A DNA stretch of 64,000 nucleotides, taken from the NCBI GenBank assembly GCA_050290245.1, contig JBNKHH010000033.1, forward strand, positions 81,540 to 145,539, written 5' to 3'. Both the position numbers and the translations under genes were made by a program. The notes beneath the pieces are model-generated. The model made no database searches. It worked only from the letters and a program-made list of their open reading frames with translations, and was not told the origin of the DNA. Below are positions 24,929 to 34,523 of this stretch, piece by piece (position 1 is the first letter of the stretch; every line of letters starts with the position of its first letter). Source of the DNA: JBNKHH01 sp050290245 (lineage in GTDB: Bacteria; Pseudomonadota; Alphaproteobacteria; Rhodobacterales; Rhodobacteraceae).

Positions 24929-25684
24929 TTAAAGCGACTTAATAAATTCGACAGTACGACGCGCAAAACGGGCGTCGTCGGACGGGTTGTCGTGCTCGGC
25001 CACAAACAGATCGCAGCCAATGTTCTTGAGACGGGCCATGAGGTCTGTCCAGTCCATGACGCCCGTGCCGACATCGGCCCAGCCGTCCTCATCCACGCAA
25101 TCGCCCGCGGGTGCAATGTCCTTGACATGCGCCGCGCTGATCCGTTCGGCATAACGCTCGATCCAGGCCACCGGGTCCTGGCCGCCGCGTACCGCCCAAG
25201 CCACGTCGAATTCGAACGACAGGTCAGCGCCGCCTTCAAGGATGGCCTCGATTGGAAAGCTGCCGTCCGGCAGCGCCGCGAATTCAAAGTCGTGGTTGTG
25301 CCAGCCGAACCTCAAACCGGCCTCGACCAGCGGCGCTCCAGCACGGCCGAGGCGTTCACCAAAGGCACGCCAGCCAGCGGCATCCGTGGGGCGTTGATCG
25401 GCAACCAGATGCGGCACGTAGACGTCTGTCACCTCCAGAGTGCGCGCAATGTTCAGCACAGCGCCGACATCGTTTTCGACCATGTCCAGGCTAAAGTGGC
25501 CGCTTTTCATGTGCAGAGCGTTGTCCGCAAGCGCGGCCTTCAGCCCATCGAGATCGTCCAGCGTCGCATAAAGCGCGCCGTAGCCCTCAACCCGGGCATA
25601 CCCCAGGTCGGCGACCATCTTGAGCGTCTCGGCCAGCGGACCGAAGTTGCGAGAAGAATAAAGTTGGTAGGAAAGTTTGGTCAC
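24929..25684 (-). CDS. Sugar phosphate isomerase/epimerase (xylose isomerase-like TIM barrel)
   Basis: A 251-aa AP-endonuclease-2 superfamily barrel. Metal-ligand type segments are GLRFGWHNHDFEF, LSFEFDVAW, ISAAHVKDIAP and LFVAEHDNP. It begins MTKLSYQLYSSRNFGPLAET. Such proteins isomerise or epimerise keto sugars or inositol derivatives, often paired with Gfo/Idh dehydrogenases as here. It lies 27 bp after the ABC ATPase gene in the same operon. Confidence 0.88.
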   Translation of the reverse strand: MTKLSYQLYSSRNFGPLAETLKMVADLGYARVEGYGALYATLDDLDGLKAALADNALHMKSGHFSLDMVENDVGAVLNIARTLEVTDVYVPHLVADQRPTDAAGWRAFGERLGRAGAPLVEAGLRFGWHNHDFEFAALPDGSFPIEAILEGGADLSFEFDVAWAVRGGQDPVAWIERYAERISAAHVKDIAPAGDCVDEDGWADVGTGVMDWTDLMARLKNIGCDLFVAEHDNPSDDARFARRTVEFIKSL

Positions 25685-25711
25685 TTTGGTAGGTTCCTTG
25701 GGAAGTAACGA

Positions 25712-26806
25712 TCAGAGGCGTTCCTCGTCGCCGGTATCGAAAAGCGAGGCGTCGGCCGCATTGATTCCGATGGTCAGGGTGTCGCCGGCCTTGACTGTGG
25801 ATTGGCCATCGAGGCGGATCCAGAAACGCGTCCCGGCGAGGGTCGTCAACACCAGTGTGTCCGACCCAAGGGGATCAACCACCTCGGCCGTGACGTCAAG
25901 CGTCGCGTCGGCGAATTTTGCGTCCTCGCCCACCACGATGTGCTCCGGTCTTACGCCGAACCAGGCCTCACCCTTGGCCTCGCGGCTGAATTCATATTTG
26001 TCGAGCGGCACCGACAGACCTTCGGCTGTAAAGCGGTTGCCGGCCACTTGCCCCTTGATCAGATTCATCGAGGGCGAGCCGATGAAGTCGGCGACGTAGC
26101 GGTTCGCTGGCCGAGAATAAATCTCGTCGGGCGCGGCAAGCTGCTGAATTAGCCCGTCTTTCATGATCGCGATCCGGTCGGCCAGGGTCATTGCCTCGAC
26201 CTGGTCGTGCGTAACGTAGATCATCGTGTTTTCAAGACGTTGGTGAAGCTGTTTCAACTCGACCCGAAGGTCGGCACGCAGCTTGGCGTCAAGGTTCGAC
26301 AAGGGCTCGTCGAACAGGAACACATCGACGTCCCGAACAAGGGCGCGGCCAATGGCAACCCGCTGGCGTTGACCGCCCGACAATGCGGAGGGCTTGCGTT
26401 TCAGCAAGGGTCCGATCTGGAGGATCTCGGCTGCGCGGTTCACGCGCTTTTTAATTTCATCCTTGGGCACCTTGGCGTTCTTCAGCCCGAACGACATGTT
26501 CCCTTCGACCGTCATCTGCGGATAAAGCGCGTAGGATTGGAACACCATTCCGATCCCGCGCTCGGACGGTTCGACCCAGGTGACGTTCTTGCCCTTGATC
26601 CACATCTGCCCGCCGGTCACATCCAGAAGCCCAGCTATGCAGTTCAACAGCGTGGACTTGCCGCAGCCGGATGATCCAAGAAGGACCAGGAATTCGCCTT
26701 CCTTGATCGACAGATCAAGATTTTTGAGCACTTGGACTGCGCCAAAGCTGAGGTTGAGGTTCTTGATTTCAACGGAATTTTGGGTGGCCTCTGTCATGGT
26801 AGTCAT
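25712..26806 (-). CDS. Carbohydrate ABC transporter ATPase (MalK/UgpC type)
   Basis: A 364-aa ATPase with Walker A LLGSSGCGKST, Q-loop FQSYALYPQM, signature LSGGQRQRVAIGRALVRD, Walker B VFLFDEPLSNLD and H-loop VTHDQVEAM, then the C-terminal MOP/regulatory domain typical of sugar importers (DEIYSRPANRYVADFIGSPSMN). It drives the two permeases encoded just upstream. Its start overlaps the preceding permease stop by 4 bp. ATG 26806 or the Met three codons later may start translation. Confidence 0.95.
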   Translation of the reverse strand: MTTMTEATQNSVEIKNLNLSFGAVQVLKNLDLSIKEGEFLVLLGSSGCGKSTLLNCIAGLLDVTGGQMWIKGKNVTWVEPSERGIGMVFQSYALYPQMTVEGNMSFGLKNAKVPKDEIKKRVNRAAEILQIGPLLKRKPSALSGGQRQRVAIGRALVRDVDVFLFDEPLSNLDAKLRADLRVELKQLHQRLENTMIYVTHDQVEAMTLADRIAIMKDGLIQQLAAPDEIYSRPANRYVADFIGSPSMNLIKGQVAGNRFTAEGLSVPLDKYEFSREAKGEAWFGVRPEHIVVGEDAKFADATLDVTAEVVDPLGSDTLVLTTLAGTRFWIRLDGQSTVKAGDTLTIGINAADASLFDTGDEERL

Positions 26807-27744
26807 CCCTTGACCGCTCCGGCCGCAATGCCCCGAACAAAGAGGCGGCCAGACACGAAGTAGATTGTAAGTGGAACGAGGCCGGTCAGGATCGTCGCGG
26901 CCATGTTGACGTTGTACTCTTTCACGCCCTGGACCGAATTGACGATGTTGTTCAACTGAACCGTCATCGGATAGAGATCGGGCTTGGTATAGACGACACC
27001 GAAGAGGAAGTCGTTCCAGATGCCGGTGACCTGAAGGATCATTGCGACAACGAAAATCGGCAGGCTCATCGGCAGCATGATGCGGAAATAGATGCCCCAG
27101 AACCTGGCCCCGTCGACGCGGGCGGCCTTGAACAACTCTTCCGGCAGCGCGGAGAAATAGTTGCGGAACAAAAGTGTCAAAATTGGCATTCCAAAGACCG
27201 AATGCACCAGCACCAGCCCCCAGAGCGTGCCGTAAAGGCCCATCTCGCGCAGCAGAATCACGATTGGATACAGCATCACCTGGTAGGGGATGAAGGCTCC
27301 GAAAATCAGGATGGTGAAGAAGACATCCGCGCCCTTGAAGCGCCAGTTGGCAAGAGCGTATCCGTTGACGCTGGCAATTGCGATCGAGACGATCACGGAA
27401 GGCACCGTGATCCTGACCGAGTTCCAGAAGCCACGGCTAAGACCGTCGCAGTTCAGCCCGGTGCAGACTGTTGACCAGGCTTTGACCCAGGGCTCGAAGG
27501 TGATCTCAACCGGCGGGGCAAAGATATTTCCGACCCTGATTTCCGGCATACCCTTCAGCGAGGTCACAACCATCACGTAAAGCGGCAGAAGGTAGTAGAC
27601 CGCCACCAGGATCAAGGTGCCGTAGAGGAAAATGTTTCGGCGCGAGAAGGTCCGGCGCGGCCTCGGGCCGGCTGGACCTTCCAGGCGGTCAGAAACCGCG
27701 TCGATAGAAGCGGCGGCAACTGCAAGTGTTCCTGGATTAGCCAC
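26803..27744 (-). CDS. Carbohydrate ABC transporter permease (MalG type)
   Basis: A 313-aa inner-membrane permease with an N-terminal tail rich in Pro/Arg (GPRPRRTFSRRNIFLY), six TM segments, and the EAA coupling loop LFKAARVDGARFWGIYFRIM that contacts the ATPase. It overlaps the next permease gene upstream by 8 bp and the ATPase gene downstream by 4 bp. The periplasmic loop with CTGLNCDG carries two Cys. Confidence 0.93.
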   Translation of the reverse strand: MANPGTLAVAAASIDAVSDRLEGPAGPRPRRTFSRRNIFLYGTLILVAVYYLLPLYVMVVTSLKGMPEIRVGNIFAPPVEITFEPWVKAWSTVCTGLNCDGLSRGFWNSVRITVPSVIVSIAIASVNGYALANWRFKGADVFFTILIFGAFIPYQVMLYPIVILLREMGLYGTLWGLVLVHSVFGMPILTLLFRNYFSALPEELFKAARVDGARFWGIYFRIMLPMSLPIFVVAMILQVTGIWNDFLFGVVYTKPDLYPMTVQLNNIVNSVQGVKEYNVNMAATILTGLVPLTIYFVSGRLFVRGIAAGAVKG

Positions 27745-28633
27745 GTTTCTTTCCTCCGAATTCCAGCATCGCCCAAGGAATAATGACGATGGCGACAGCC
27801 AGGAGCATCATCGTGGACGCCGCGAAGCCTTGCCCTAGGTTCTGTCCCTGGAACATGTAGTCGTAGACGTATTTTGCAGGTACTTCGGAGGCGATACCGG
27901 GCCCGCCCGAAGTCTGCGCGACGATCAGGTCATAAAGCCGCACGATGCCGGATGCGACCAGCACCAAAGTGGTGATGAAGACCGCACGCATCATCGGGAT
28001 GACAATGAAGACGTAGGTCTTCCAGGCCGGGATACCATCGACGCGCGAGGCTTTCCAAATCTCCTGATCTATTCCGCGAAGCCCGGCCAGCATCAGCACC
28101 ATGATAAGACCGGTGCCCTGCCACAGCCCGGCGATCAAAACGCCGAAAATCACGATATCCGCGTTGTACAATGGGTCGAACGTGAAACTCTCCCAACCGA
28201 GGCTACGAACAACATTCTGAATTCCGAACTCTGGGTTCAAAAGCCATTGCCAAACCAGACCGGTAACGATGAATGACAGGGCGAAGGGGTAGAGAATGAT
28301 GGTGCGAAACGTGTTTTCGAACCGAATTTTCTGATCCATCAGCGCGGCCAGAACAAACCCGATGGTGAAACTGAAAACCAGCGACAACAAACCGTAGGTC
28401 AGCAAATTTTCGATAGAAACGACCCAACGGCTGGTTCCCCAAAGCCGCTCGTATTGATCAAGGCCGACAAACTTGGCCCGCGGCAACAGCTTCGAATTGG
28501 TGAACGAATAGGTGACCGTCCAGGCGGTCCCGCCAAGGAAGACCACAAGAGCTGTTATGATCATCGGAATAGCAGCGATCTTGGCCGACATATTCCTGAA
28601 CAGTTCGATAGGCTTGCCTGTCGTGTCTGACAC
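27737..28633 (-). CDS. Carbohydrate ABC transporter permease (MalF type)
   Basis: A 298-aa permease with six TM segments and EAA loop IWKASRVDGIPAWKTYVFIV. I set the start at GTG 28633 (VSDTTGKPIELFRNM), which has AGGGGAGGGG directly upstream; a GTG seven codons earlier is also open. It partners the MalG-type permease for a sugar bound by the protein encoded at 28712. The 78-bp gap to that gene is usual for these importers. Confidence 0.93.
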   Translation of the reverse strand: MSDTTGKPIELFRNMSAKIAAIPMIITALVVFLGGTAWTVTYSFTNSKLLPRAKFVGLDQYERLWGTSRWVVSIENLLTYGLLSLVFSFTIGFVLAALMDQKIRFENTFRTIILYPFALSFIVTGLVWQWLLNPEFGIQNVVRSLGWESFTFDPLYNADIVIFGVLIAGLWQGTGLIMVLMLAGLRGIDQEIWKASRVDGIPAWKTYVFIVIPMMRAVFITTLVLVASGIVRLYDLIVAQTSGGPGIASEVPAKYVYDYMFQGQNLGQGFAASTMMLLAVAIVIIPWAMLEFGGKKRG

Positions 28634-28711
28634 GCTGTCCCCTCCCCTTGTCACTTATTTCAAGGCCAGGGCCGAAATCTTGCGGCCCTGGCTGTTTACG
28701 AACGGATCACG

Positions 28712-29944
28712 TCAATCCTTGTTCTTGATAATGGAGACAAAGCGTTCTTGCGCCGCTTCCGGGGTGATGGAGAGATCTTTGAAGAACTCCACAAAGAGGT
28801 CATTCAACTGGTTGTTCGTGTCTTCGGTATTCAGCTGAGTCGTCGAGGGCAGCGTGTTGCCGGCTGCAAGAATCTCGAGTCCCTTCTTCATGCAGTCGTT
28901 GGCCGCCGACAGATCAATGTCTCCGCGGATCGGCAGAGACCCCTTCTTCAGGTTGAAGGCGACCTGCACTTCGCGCGAAACCATCAGCGACGCCAGCTCG
29001 GCCTGGGCCTGCTGGATTTCGGGATCGTCCACGACAGGGAAGTAGAATGCGTCGCCAGCAGTGTCGATCAGCTCGTTGACGCCAAGGCCGGGAAGACAGG
29101 TATAGTCCTGTCCGGCAACTTCGCCTGCGACCTGAAACTCGCCTTGCGCCCAGTCACCCATGATCTGACCGCCGGCCTGATCGGTGATGACCATGTTGGT
29201 GGCAAGGTTCCACTCCAGAACATTGGAGTCGCTTGACATTTCGCGTGCATCCGCCGCTGCCTGGAAGACACGGGCCAGTTCCGGACCTGCCGCCAGTTCC
29301 GTATCGCCGTCACCGTAAATCTTGACCAGAATGTCAGGACCGGCCAGCGCCACCATCAGCACGTTGAACGCACCTGTGGACTGCCAGGACTGTCCACCCA
29401 GTGCCAACGGCGTTTTCCCGGCGGCGCGCAGCGCGTCCGAGGATGCAACGAATTCGTCCCAGTTCTTCGGAACGGCGACGCCGGCATCTTCGAACGCCTT
29501 GTTCGACAGCCACAGCCACTGCCACGAATGGATGTTCACCGGTACGCAGTAAATGCGGCCATCAACCGTGCAAACGTCCAACAGCCTCGGCGGATAGACA
29601 AAGTCTCTCCAGCCCTCGGCTTCGGCGATGTCGGTGAGATCGCGCAGCAGGCCTGCTTCGATCAATTCCTCGGCCTGGCGGCCGGTGTTGAACTGAAACG
29701 CTCCCATTGGGTCGCCACCGATGATCCGGCTGACCATGACGGGACGGGCAGTGGGGCCGCCGCCAGCGATTGCACCGTCGACCCAGTTGTGTTCGGTCTT
29801 TTCGTTAAACGCCTTGGCGAACTCGGCAACGGCTTGGGCTTCACCACCCGAGGTCCACCAGTGAGTGACCTCGAGATCGGCAGCCTGTGCTGCACCTGCA
29901 GCAAAAAGCGCCGTCCCGCACAGAAGTGCACGCAACGATTTCAT
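28712..29944 (-). CDS. Carbohydrate ABC transporter substrate-binding protein
   Basis: A 410-aa family 1 solute-binding protein. Signal peptide MKSLRALLCGTALFAAGAAQA is followed by ADLEVTHWWTSGGEAQAVAE, the usual start of mature sugar-binding proteins; no lipobox Cys. Aromatics in NIHSWQWLWLSNKAF and GGQSWQSTGAFN could line the sugar site. It is first in the operon, 117 bp from the divergent LacI gene, with palindromic operators between. With the GH43 enzyme downstream, a xylo- or arabino-oligosaccharide is the likely ligand (inference). Confidence 0.95.
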   Translation of the reverse strand: MKSLRALLCGTALFAAGAAQAADLEVTHWWTSGGEAQAVAEFAKAFNEKTEHNWVDGAIAGGGPTARPVMVSRIIGGDPMGAFQFNTGRQAEELIEAGLLRDLTDIAEAEGWRDFVYPPRLLDVCTVDGRIYCVPVNIHSWQWLWLSNKAFEDAGVAVPKNWDEFVASSDALRAAGKTPLALGGQSWQSTGAFNVLMVALAGPDILVKIYGDGDTELAAGPELARVFQAAADAREMSSDSNVLEWNLATNMVITDQAGGQIMGDWAQGEFQVAGEVAGQDYTCLPGLGVNELIDTAGDAFYFPVVDDPEIQQAQAELASLMVSREVQVAFNLKKGSLPIRGDIDLSAANDCMKKGLEILAAGNTLPSTTQLNTEDTNNQLNDLFVEFFKDLSITPEAAQERFVSIIKNKD

Positions 29945-29964
29945 GAATTTTCCTCCCTAGTTTC

Positions 29965-29996
29965 TAAATCGTTTGCGCCGAGGTTAAATCGATTTA
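29965..29996. promoter_or_regulatory. Operators for the divergent LacI-family regulator
   Basis: TAAATCGATTTA (29985-29996) is a perfect 12-bp palindrome. A second partial copy, CTAAATCGTTTG (29964-29975), lies 20-21 bp away, about two helical turns. Both lie just upstream of the binding-protein gene and in front of the LacI-type gene, the usual place for autoregulated operators. Confidence 0.65.
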
Positions 29997-30061
29997 GAAT
30001 TATTAATCAAGGAAAATGGAATCTTAGTGAATCCATACATTTTGACGACACCAGTTACATC

Positions 30062-31105
30062 ATGACTGACGAACGAATCGAAAATCTGCTGTTGCCTGGC
30101 GAGCGCGAGCGCCCGACCCTGAAAACCATTGCGCGGTTATCCGGGTTGGCGGTTCCGACCGTGTCGCGCGCCTTGGCGGGCGCGCCGGATATCGGCGAAA
30201 ACACCAAGAAACGTGTGCGCGCCCTGGCCCAGGAACTGGGATATCGGCCGAACCGCGCCGGCCTGAGGTTGCGCACAGGCAAGACCAACGTCATCGCCCT
30301 GGTCCTATCGACGGACCACGACGTGATGAATCACACCGCCCGCCTGATCAACGCAGCTGCCAGCGAACTGAGGGGGACGCCCTACCACCTGATCGTGATG
30401 CCCTACTTCCCCGACGAATCACCCATGATTCCGGTCGAGTACATTGTGCAGACCCGGTCGGCTGACGGCGTCATCCTGAACCGGATCGAACCCAGGGACG
30501 CGCGCGTCGAATTTCTGCAGGCGCGAAAGTTTCCCTTCGTCCTGCACGGGCGCACCAACGATTGCACCGCCATCCCCTATTTCGATTTCGACAACACCGC
30601 CTACGGCCGGAGGTCCGCCGAGAGGTTCGCCAGCCGGGGACGCAAGAACATCGTGGTCGTCGCGCCGCCTCTGAACCAGAGCTATGCCCAGCACATGATC
30701 CAAGGTGCGAACCAGGCCGTCGCCGGCACCGACATGACCGTGCGCGTTCTTGACGGTGCCACTGCCCACAGCCCGAACGCCGATATCACCGCTGCCCTGT
30801 CGGCTCACCTGGAGGCTCATCCCGAAACCGACGCCGTCCTGACGGCCTCTGCTCCGTCGGCTGTCGCCGGAACGGCCGCTATCGAGCGCAGCGGGCGGGT
30901 CCTGGGAAAGGATATCGACCTGGCGTCGAAAGAAGCGGTGAACTTCTTGTCGGCCTTTCGCAAGGAGATCCTCGTATTCCATGAAGACGTCGGCCACACC
31001 GGAAGATTCCTGGCCCGCGCCCTGATGCGCGCCATCGACTCTCCCGAACTGCCGCCAATGCAGAAGCTGGTCGGCCCCGACGACGAGCAGCAGGACGAAA
31101 CATAG
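30062..31105 (+). CDS. LacI family transcriptional regulator of the sugar operon
   Basis: A 347-aa regulator with an N-terminal HTH (TLKTIARLSGLAVPTVSRAL, residues 19-38), hinge GYRPNRAGLRLRTGK and a periplasmic-binding-protein-like sensor domain (VIALVLSTDH..). About 19 residues precede the HTH, longer than usual. It is divergent from the importer/GH43 operon and very probably represses it until the sugar is bound. I chose ATG 30062; the open frame upstream crosses the operators and is not coding. Confidence 0.93.
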   Translation: MTDERIENLLLPGERERPTLKTIARLSGLAVPTVSRALAGAPDIGENTKKRVRALAQELGYRPNRAGLRLRTGKTNVIALVLSTDHDVMNHTARLINAAASELRGTPYHLIVMPYFPDESPMIPVEYIVQTRSADGVILNRIEPRDARVEFLQARKFPFVLHGRTNDCTAIPYFDFDNTAYGRRSAERFASRGRKNIVVVAPPLNQSYAQHMIQGANQAVAGTDMTVRVLDGATAHSPNADITAALSAHLEAHPETDAVLTASAPSAVAGTAAIERSGRVLGKDIDLASKEAVNFLSAFRKEILVFHEDVGHTGRFLARALMRAIDSPELPPMQKLVGPDDEQQDET

Positions 31106-31202
31106 ATTTTTCGTGATCGGGACCGCCGGCGATTAAATCTTTGGAAATCCCCGTGGCCTAGAAGCCCGGCAGACAACTCAAACTGCCAGGACATTCCACG
31201 CC

Positions 31203-31775
31203 ATGAAATACATGACACTTCCATGCCTTTTGCTTGCCATTGCCGCCTCACCGGTTGCGGCCGACGACTTTACGCCCGCCATGCAGGACTTTCTCGACAG
31301 CGAGGCTAGCGTCTGGCTGGACTCGGACATTTTGGTTCAAGCCATCCGGACCCAGAACGCAGCCACGGGGGGCTATGACCAATCGCAGATTGACGCTCTG
31401 GATCTGGCCTGGCGCGCCGAGGTCGGCCATTCGGAAACCCCGACGATTACGCCGGTACTGAACAACGTCGCAGCCGACTTCCTGCGCCAGCAGGTAGCAA
31501 ACTCAGGCGGGCGCATTACCGAGGTTTTCGTCATGGACAATCACGGCCTCAACGTCGCAGCCAGCGACGTCACTTCGGACTATTGGCAGGGCGATGAAGC
31601 CAAGTTCACCGAGACATACGGCGCTGGACCAGGTGCCGTCCATTTCGGAGATGTCGAATTCGATGAATCCAGCCAGACCTACCAGGGCCAGATCTCCGTG
31701 ACGATCTCGGATCCCGACACCGGCCTTCCGATTGGCGCCATCACGATCGGCGTCGACGCCGAATCGCTTCTCTGA
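31203..31775 (+). CDS. Secreted Cache/PDC-like sensor domain protein
   Basis: A 190-aa periplasmic protein with signal peptide MKYMTLPCLLLAIAASPVAA. The mature part has a long N-terminal helix, then ITEVFVMDNHGLNVAASDVT, DYWQGDEAKFTETY and GQISVTISDPDTGLPIGAIT, the strand pattern of a single Cache (PDC) ligand-binding domain. No TM segment or output domain follows. It lies 36 bp upstream of a chemoreceptor gene on the same strand, so the two are probably cotranscribed and may work together in sensing. The ligand is unknown. Confidence 0.8.
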   Translation: MKYMTLPCLLLAIAASPVAADDFTPAMQDFLDSEASVWLDSDILVQAIRTQNAATGGYDQSQIDALDLAWRAEVGHSETPTITPVLNNVAADFLRQQVANSGGRITEVFVMDNHGLNVAASDVTSDYWQGDEAKFTETYGAGPGAVHFGDVEFDESSQTYQGQISVTISDPDTGLPIGAITIGVDAESLL

Positions 31776-31811
31776 TTCATCGGGCCTCAAATGCACGGGT
31801 GGTGACACATA

Positions 31812-34523
31812 ATGACCAAAGCAAATCCGACAACGTGGAACGCGTTTCCCATATTTGTAAAATGCCTGATCATAATGTTCAGCACCTGCGCCATTCTGGT
31901 GGCAAGCCAGACGGTCCTTTCCGACCGGACCAGCGCCAAGGTCGCTGAAACCGCAGTCACGACATTGGGAAATAGTATCACCACGATATCGGCAAACCAG
32001 ATCTCAGGCGCGGTCCGTTTTCAGGACATTGATGAGTTGCGTGACCGGGTCGGCTCGATTCTTGATGGAACCGACACAGCCGAAAGCGCGCTTGTTCTTG
32101 GTCAGGAGGGCAACGTTCTGCTCAGCCTCCCCGATGGCATCGGGGAGGCTGATCTTTCCACGCTCTCGCACCACGCCGCAACTGTCATCGAAAACGGGAC
32201 TGCATTTACCAGCTCCGACGGCCTTCTGGTCATTGAGCCCATCCGTGCCGGCAAAGACAATACCGTGGTCGGCGCAATTGCCATTCGGTGGAACACGCAA
32301 TCCCTGATCGAGGCTGTGAGCGACCGGCGTACGACAACGTTGCTAATCTCTCTCGCGTCACTGGCGGTCATGTCATTCCTGGCCATACTGGCCTTTCGCG
32401 CAATCATCTCCCGTCCTCTGGCTCGCATCACGGAACGCACCGAGGCGCTTGCTCACCGCGACTATGCGACAGCCATCCCGATGACACACCGAGGTGACGA
32501 AATCGGTAAGACCGCAGCGGCGCTTGAGACCCTGCGGGGCAAGCTCGAAGACGCAGAGGTCGCCAAGGTGGATGCCTTCTTCAAGGGCGCTGGCTTTCAA
32601 GCCTCCTCTGCAGCCATGATTCTTTGCGACGAAGACTTACGCATTTCGCACGTGAACAAGTCGTTCTACGACCTTGCACAGGAACATCTCGACGATTTTC
32701 GCAGCCGCATTACCGAGTTTGATCCAGATCGCCTAGTCGGGACGAGTGCGGATATCTTCCACAAAGACAAGGAATCCTCTCGCAGGATGCTCGCATCGGC
32801 CAAGTTCCCGATCAAGATGGACATCAAGATTGGTGGAATGCTGTTGAGCCTGGTCATCAACAGGATTGCCGATGCCGCAGGCGGCACGGCCGGATTTGTT
32901 CTGGAATGGGACGAAGTTACAGATCGGCGGAAAAGCACCGCCATTCTGAAGTCGCTCGAAGCTGCACAAATGCGGGCGGACTTTGCCCCCGACGGAAAAC
33001 TCGTTGCGCTCAACCAGACCATGCGCGACAGCTTCCGTCTTCCCGCCGTCACCGTCCCCAATGCCATGCTGGCTACGTTCGTCAGCAGTGGGGAGGTAGA
33101 CGATCTGCTGGCGACCGTCAGCGGCGGCCAGACAGTCTTCGGGAAATTCACAGTCGGCCATGGCGGCACTGAATCGATCGTGGACGGCAGCTTGAGCCCG
33201 ATCAACGATCAGAACGGCCGACGCATTGGCTTTGTTCTTCTCGGCAGCGACGTCACCCAATCGGAACGCCGGTTGCGCGAAGCCAATGAAACGAACCAGC
33301 GTATGACCGCTGCGCAGGCCAACGTTGTCGCCGCATTGCAGGCCGCGCTTACGGCATTGTCGCAAGGCAATCTGCGTGTGCGCATCGACACCGAATTTTC
33401 CGGAGATTATGAAATCTTGCGCCGTGATTTCAATTCAGCCGTGATCGCCTTGGACGACGCCATCGGCAAGATTCTGGTCAGCGCGGACACAATCCTGGCT
33501 GAGACATCCAACGTCAGTGGCGCAGCCGACGATCTGTCCCGGCGCACTGAGCAGCAGGCCGCAACTCTTGAAGAAACGGCGGCGGCCATCTCCCAGCTGA
33601 CGGCATCCGTCGCATCTGCGGCCTCGGGCGCGAAACAGGCCAACGATGTGGTCGTCGAAGCCCGCGACAATGCAGCAGCGTCGGGTGAAGTCGTACAGCA
33701 AGCGGTCGATGCCATGGGCGAGATCGAAAACTCGTCCGATCAGATTTCCCGTATTATCGGCGTTATCGACGAGATTGCCTTCCAGACCAACCTCCTGGCC
33801 TTGAACGCAGGCGTCGAAGCGGCGCGCGCCGGTGAAGCCGGACGTGGCTTTGCCGTTGTCGCCTCTGAAGTGCGCGCATTGGCGCAGCGGTCATCCGAGG
33901 CCGCGAGCGAGATCACCGAGCTGATTTCGACATCCGGCGAACACGTTAAGAAAGGTGTGTCTCTGGTCGACAAGGCTGGCCACGCTCTGACCGAGATTGT
34001 GGCCTCGGTCGGCGGTATAGCGGAACATGTATCGAGTATTGCCGCCTCTGCACGCGAACAGGCGACTGGCCTGGACGAAATAAACGCCGCCATGAACCAG
34101 CTTGACCAAGTCACGCAAAAGAACGTCGCCATGTTCGAAGAAACCACAGCCGCGTCCCAGACCATGACCTCGGAAGCGAACGCACTGGTGGCGGTCACGC
34201 AGCGGTTCGATTGCAGCGATGCGACAATCACCCTGCAATCAGAAACAACGAAACATGAAGCGCCGGCGACCATCCATGACTCTGCAGCCCGTGGCGACGA
34301 CATGCGCGCTTTGCCTGCAGATCGGGACTCCCAAGTTCATAGTGAAACGCCGCGCCCCGAGCCAGATCGAAATAAACAGGACATCGAGCCCCCGGCAGAT
34401 GTCGCCGAACCTCTGGACAACGCGCCAAAGACACACGGAAAAACTGGACCACAGCCGGCAATTTCGGGGAATCTTGCGCTCGCGCAGGACGGCCCCGACG
34501 AAGACGATTGGGAAGAATTTTAG
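31812..34523 (+). CDS. Methyl-accepting chemotaxis protein with PAS domains
   Basis: A 903-aa chemoreceptor. TM1 (about residues 14-33), periplasmic domain (about 35-172), TM2 (about 175-198), HAMP (about 199-250), two PAS-like domains (about 258-490), a second HAMP-like segment, then the coiled-coil signalling domain with tip IDEIAFQTNLLALNAGVEAA and AGRGFAVVASEVRALAQRSS. A roughly 110-residue acidic/polar tail follows, ending DDWEEF, which resembles the C-terminal pentapeptide (xWxxF) that tethers CheR in E. coli receptors. No che genes are nearby. It probably acts with the secreted sensor encoded just upstream. Confidence 0.93.
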   Translation: MTKANPTTWNAFPIFVKCLIIMFSTCAILVASQTVLSDRTSAKVAETAVTTLGNSITTISANQISGAVRFQDIDELRDRVGSILDGTDTAESALVLGQEGNVLLSLPDGIGEADLSTLSHHAATVIENGTAFTSSDGLLVIEPIRAGKDNTVVGAIAIRWNTQSLIEAVSDRRTTTLLISLASLAVMSFLAILAFRAIISRPLARITERTEALAHRDYATAIPMTHRGDEIGKTAAALETLRGKLEDAEVAKVDAFFKGAGFQASSAAMILCDEDLRISHVNKSFYDLAQEHLDDFRSRITEFDPDRLVGTSADIFHKDKESSRRMLASAKFPIKMDIKIGGMLLSLVINRIADAAGGTAGFVLEWDEVTDRRKSTAILKSLEAAQMRADFAPDGKLVALNQTMRDSFRLPAVTVPNAMLATFVSSGEVDDLLATVSGGQTVFGKFTVGHGGTESIVDGSLSPINDQNGRRIGFVLLGSDVTQSERRLREANETNQRMTAAQANVVAALQAALTALSQGNLRVRIDTEFSGDYEILRRDFNSAVIALDDAIGKILVSADTILAETSNVSGAADDLSRRTEQQAATLEETAAAISQLTASVASAASGAKQANDVVVEARDNAAASGEVVQQAVDAMGEIENSSDQISRIIGVIDEIAFQTNLLALNAGVEAARAGEAGRGFAVVASEVRALAQRSSEAASEITELISTSGEHVKKGVSLVDKAGHALTEIVASVGGIAEHVSSIAASAREQATGLDEINAAMNQLDQVTQKNVAMFEETTAASQTMTSEANALVAVTQRFDCSDATITLQSETTKHEAPATIHDSAARGDDMRALPADRDSQVHSETPRPEPDRNKQDIEPPADVAEPLDNAPKTHGKTGPQPAISGNLALAQDGPDEDDWEEF

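Noticed and set aside
29528..30061. N-terminal extension of the LacI-type gene
   Set aside because: It would cross the binding-protein gene and the operators; the HTH begins normally after ATG 30062.
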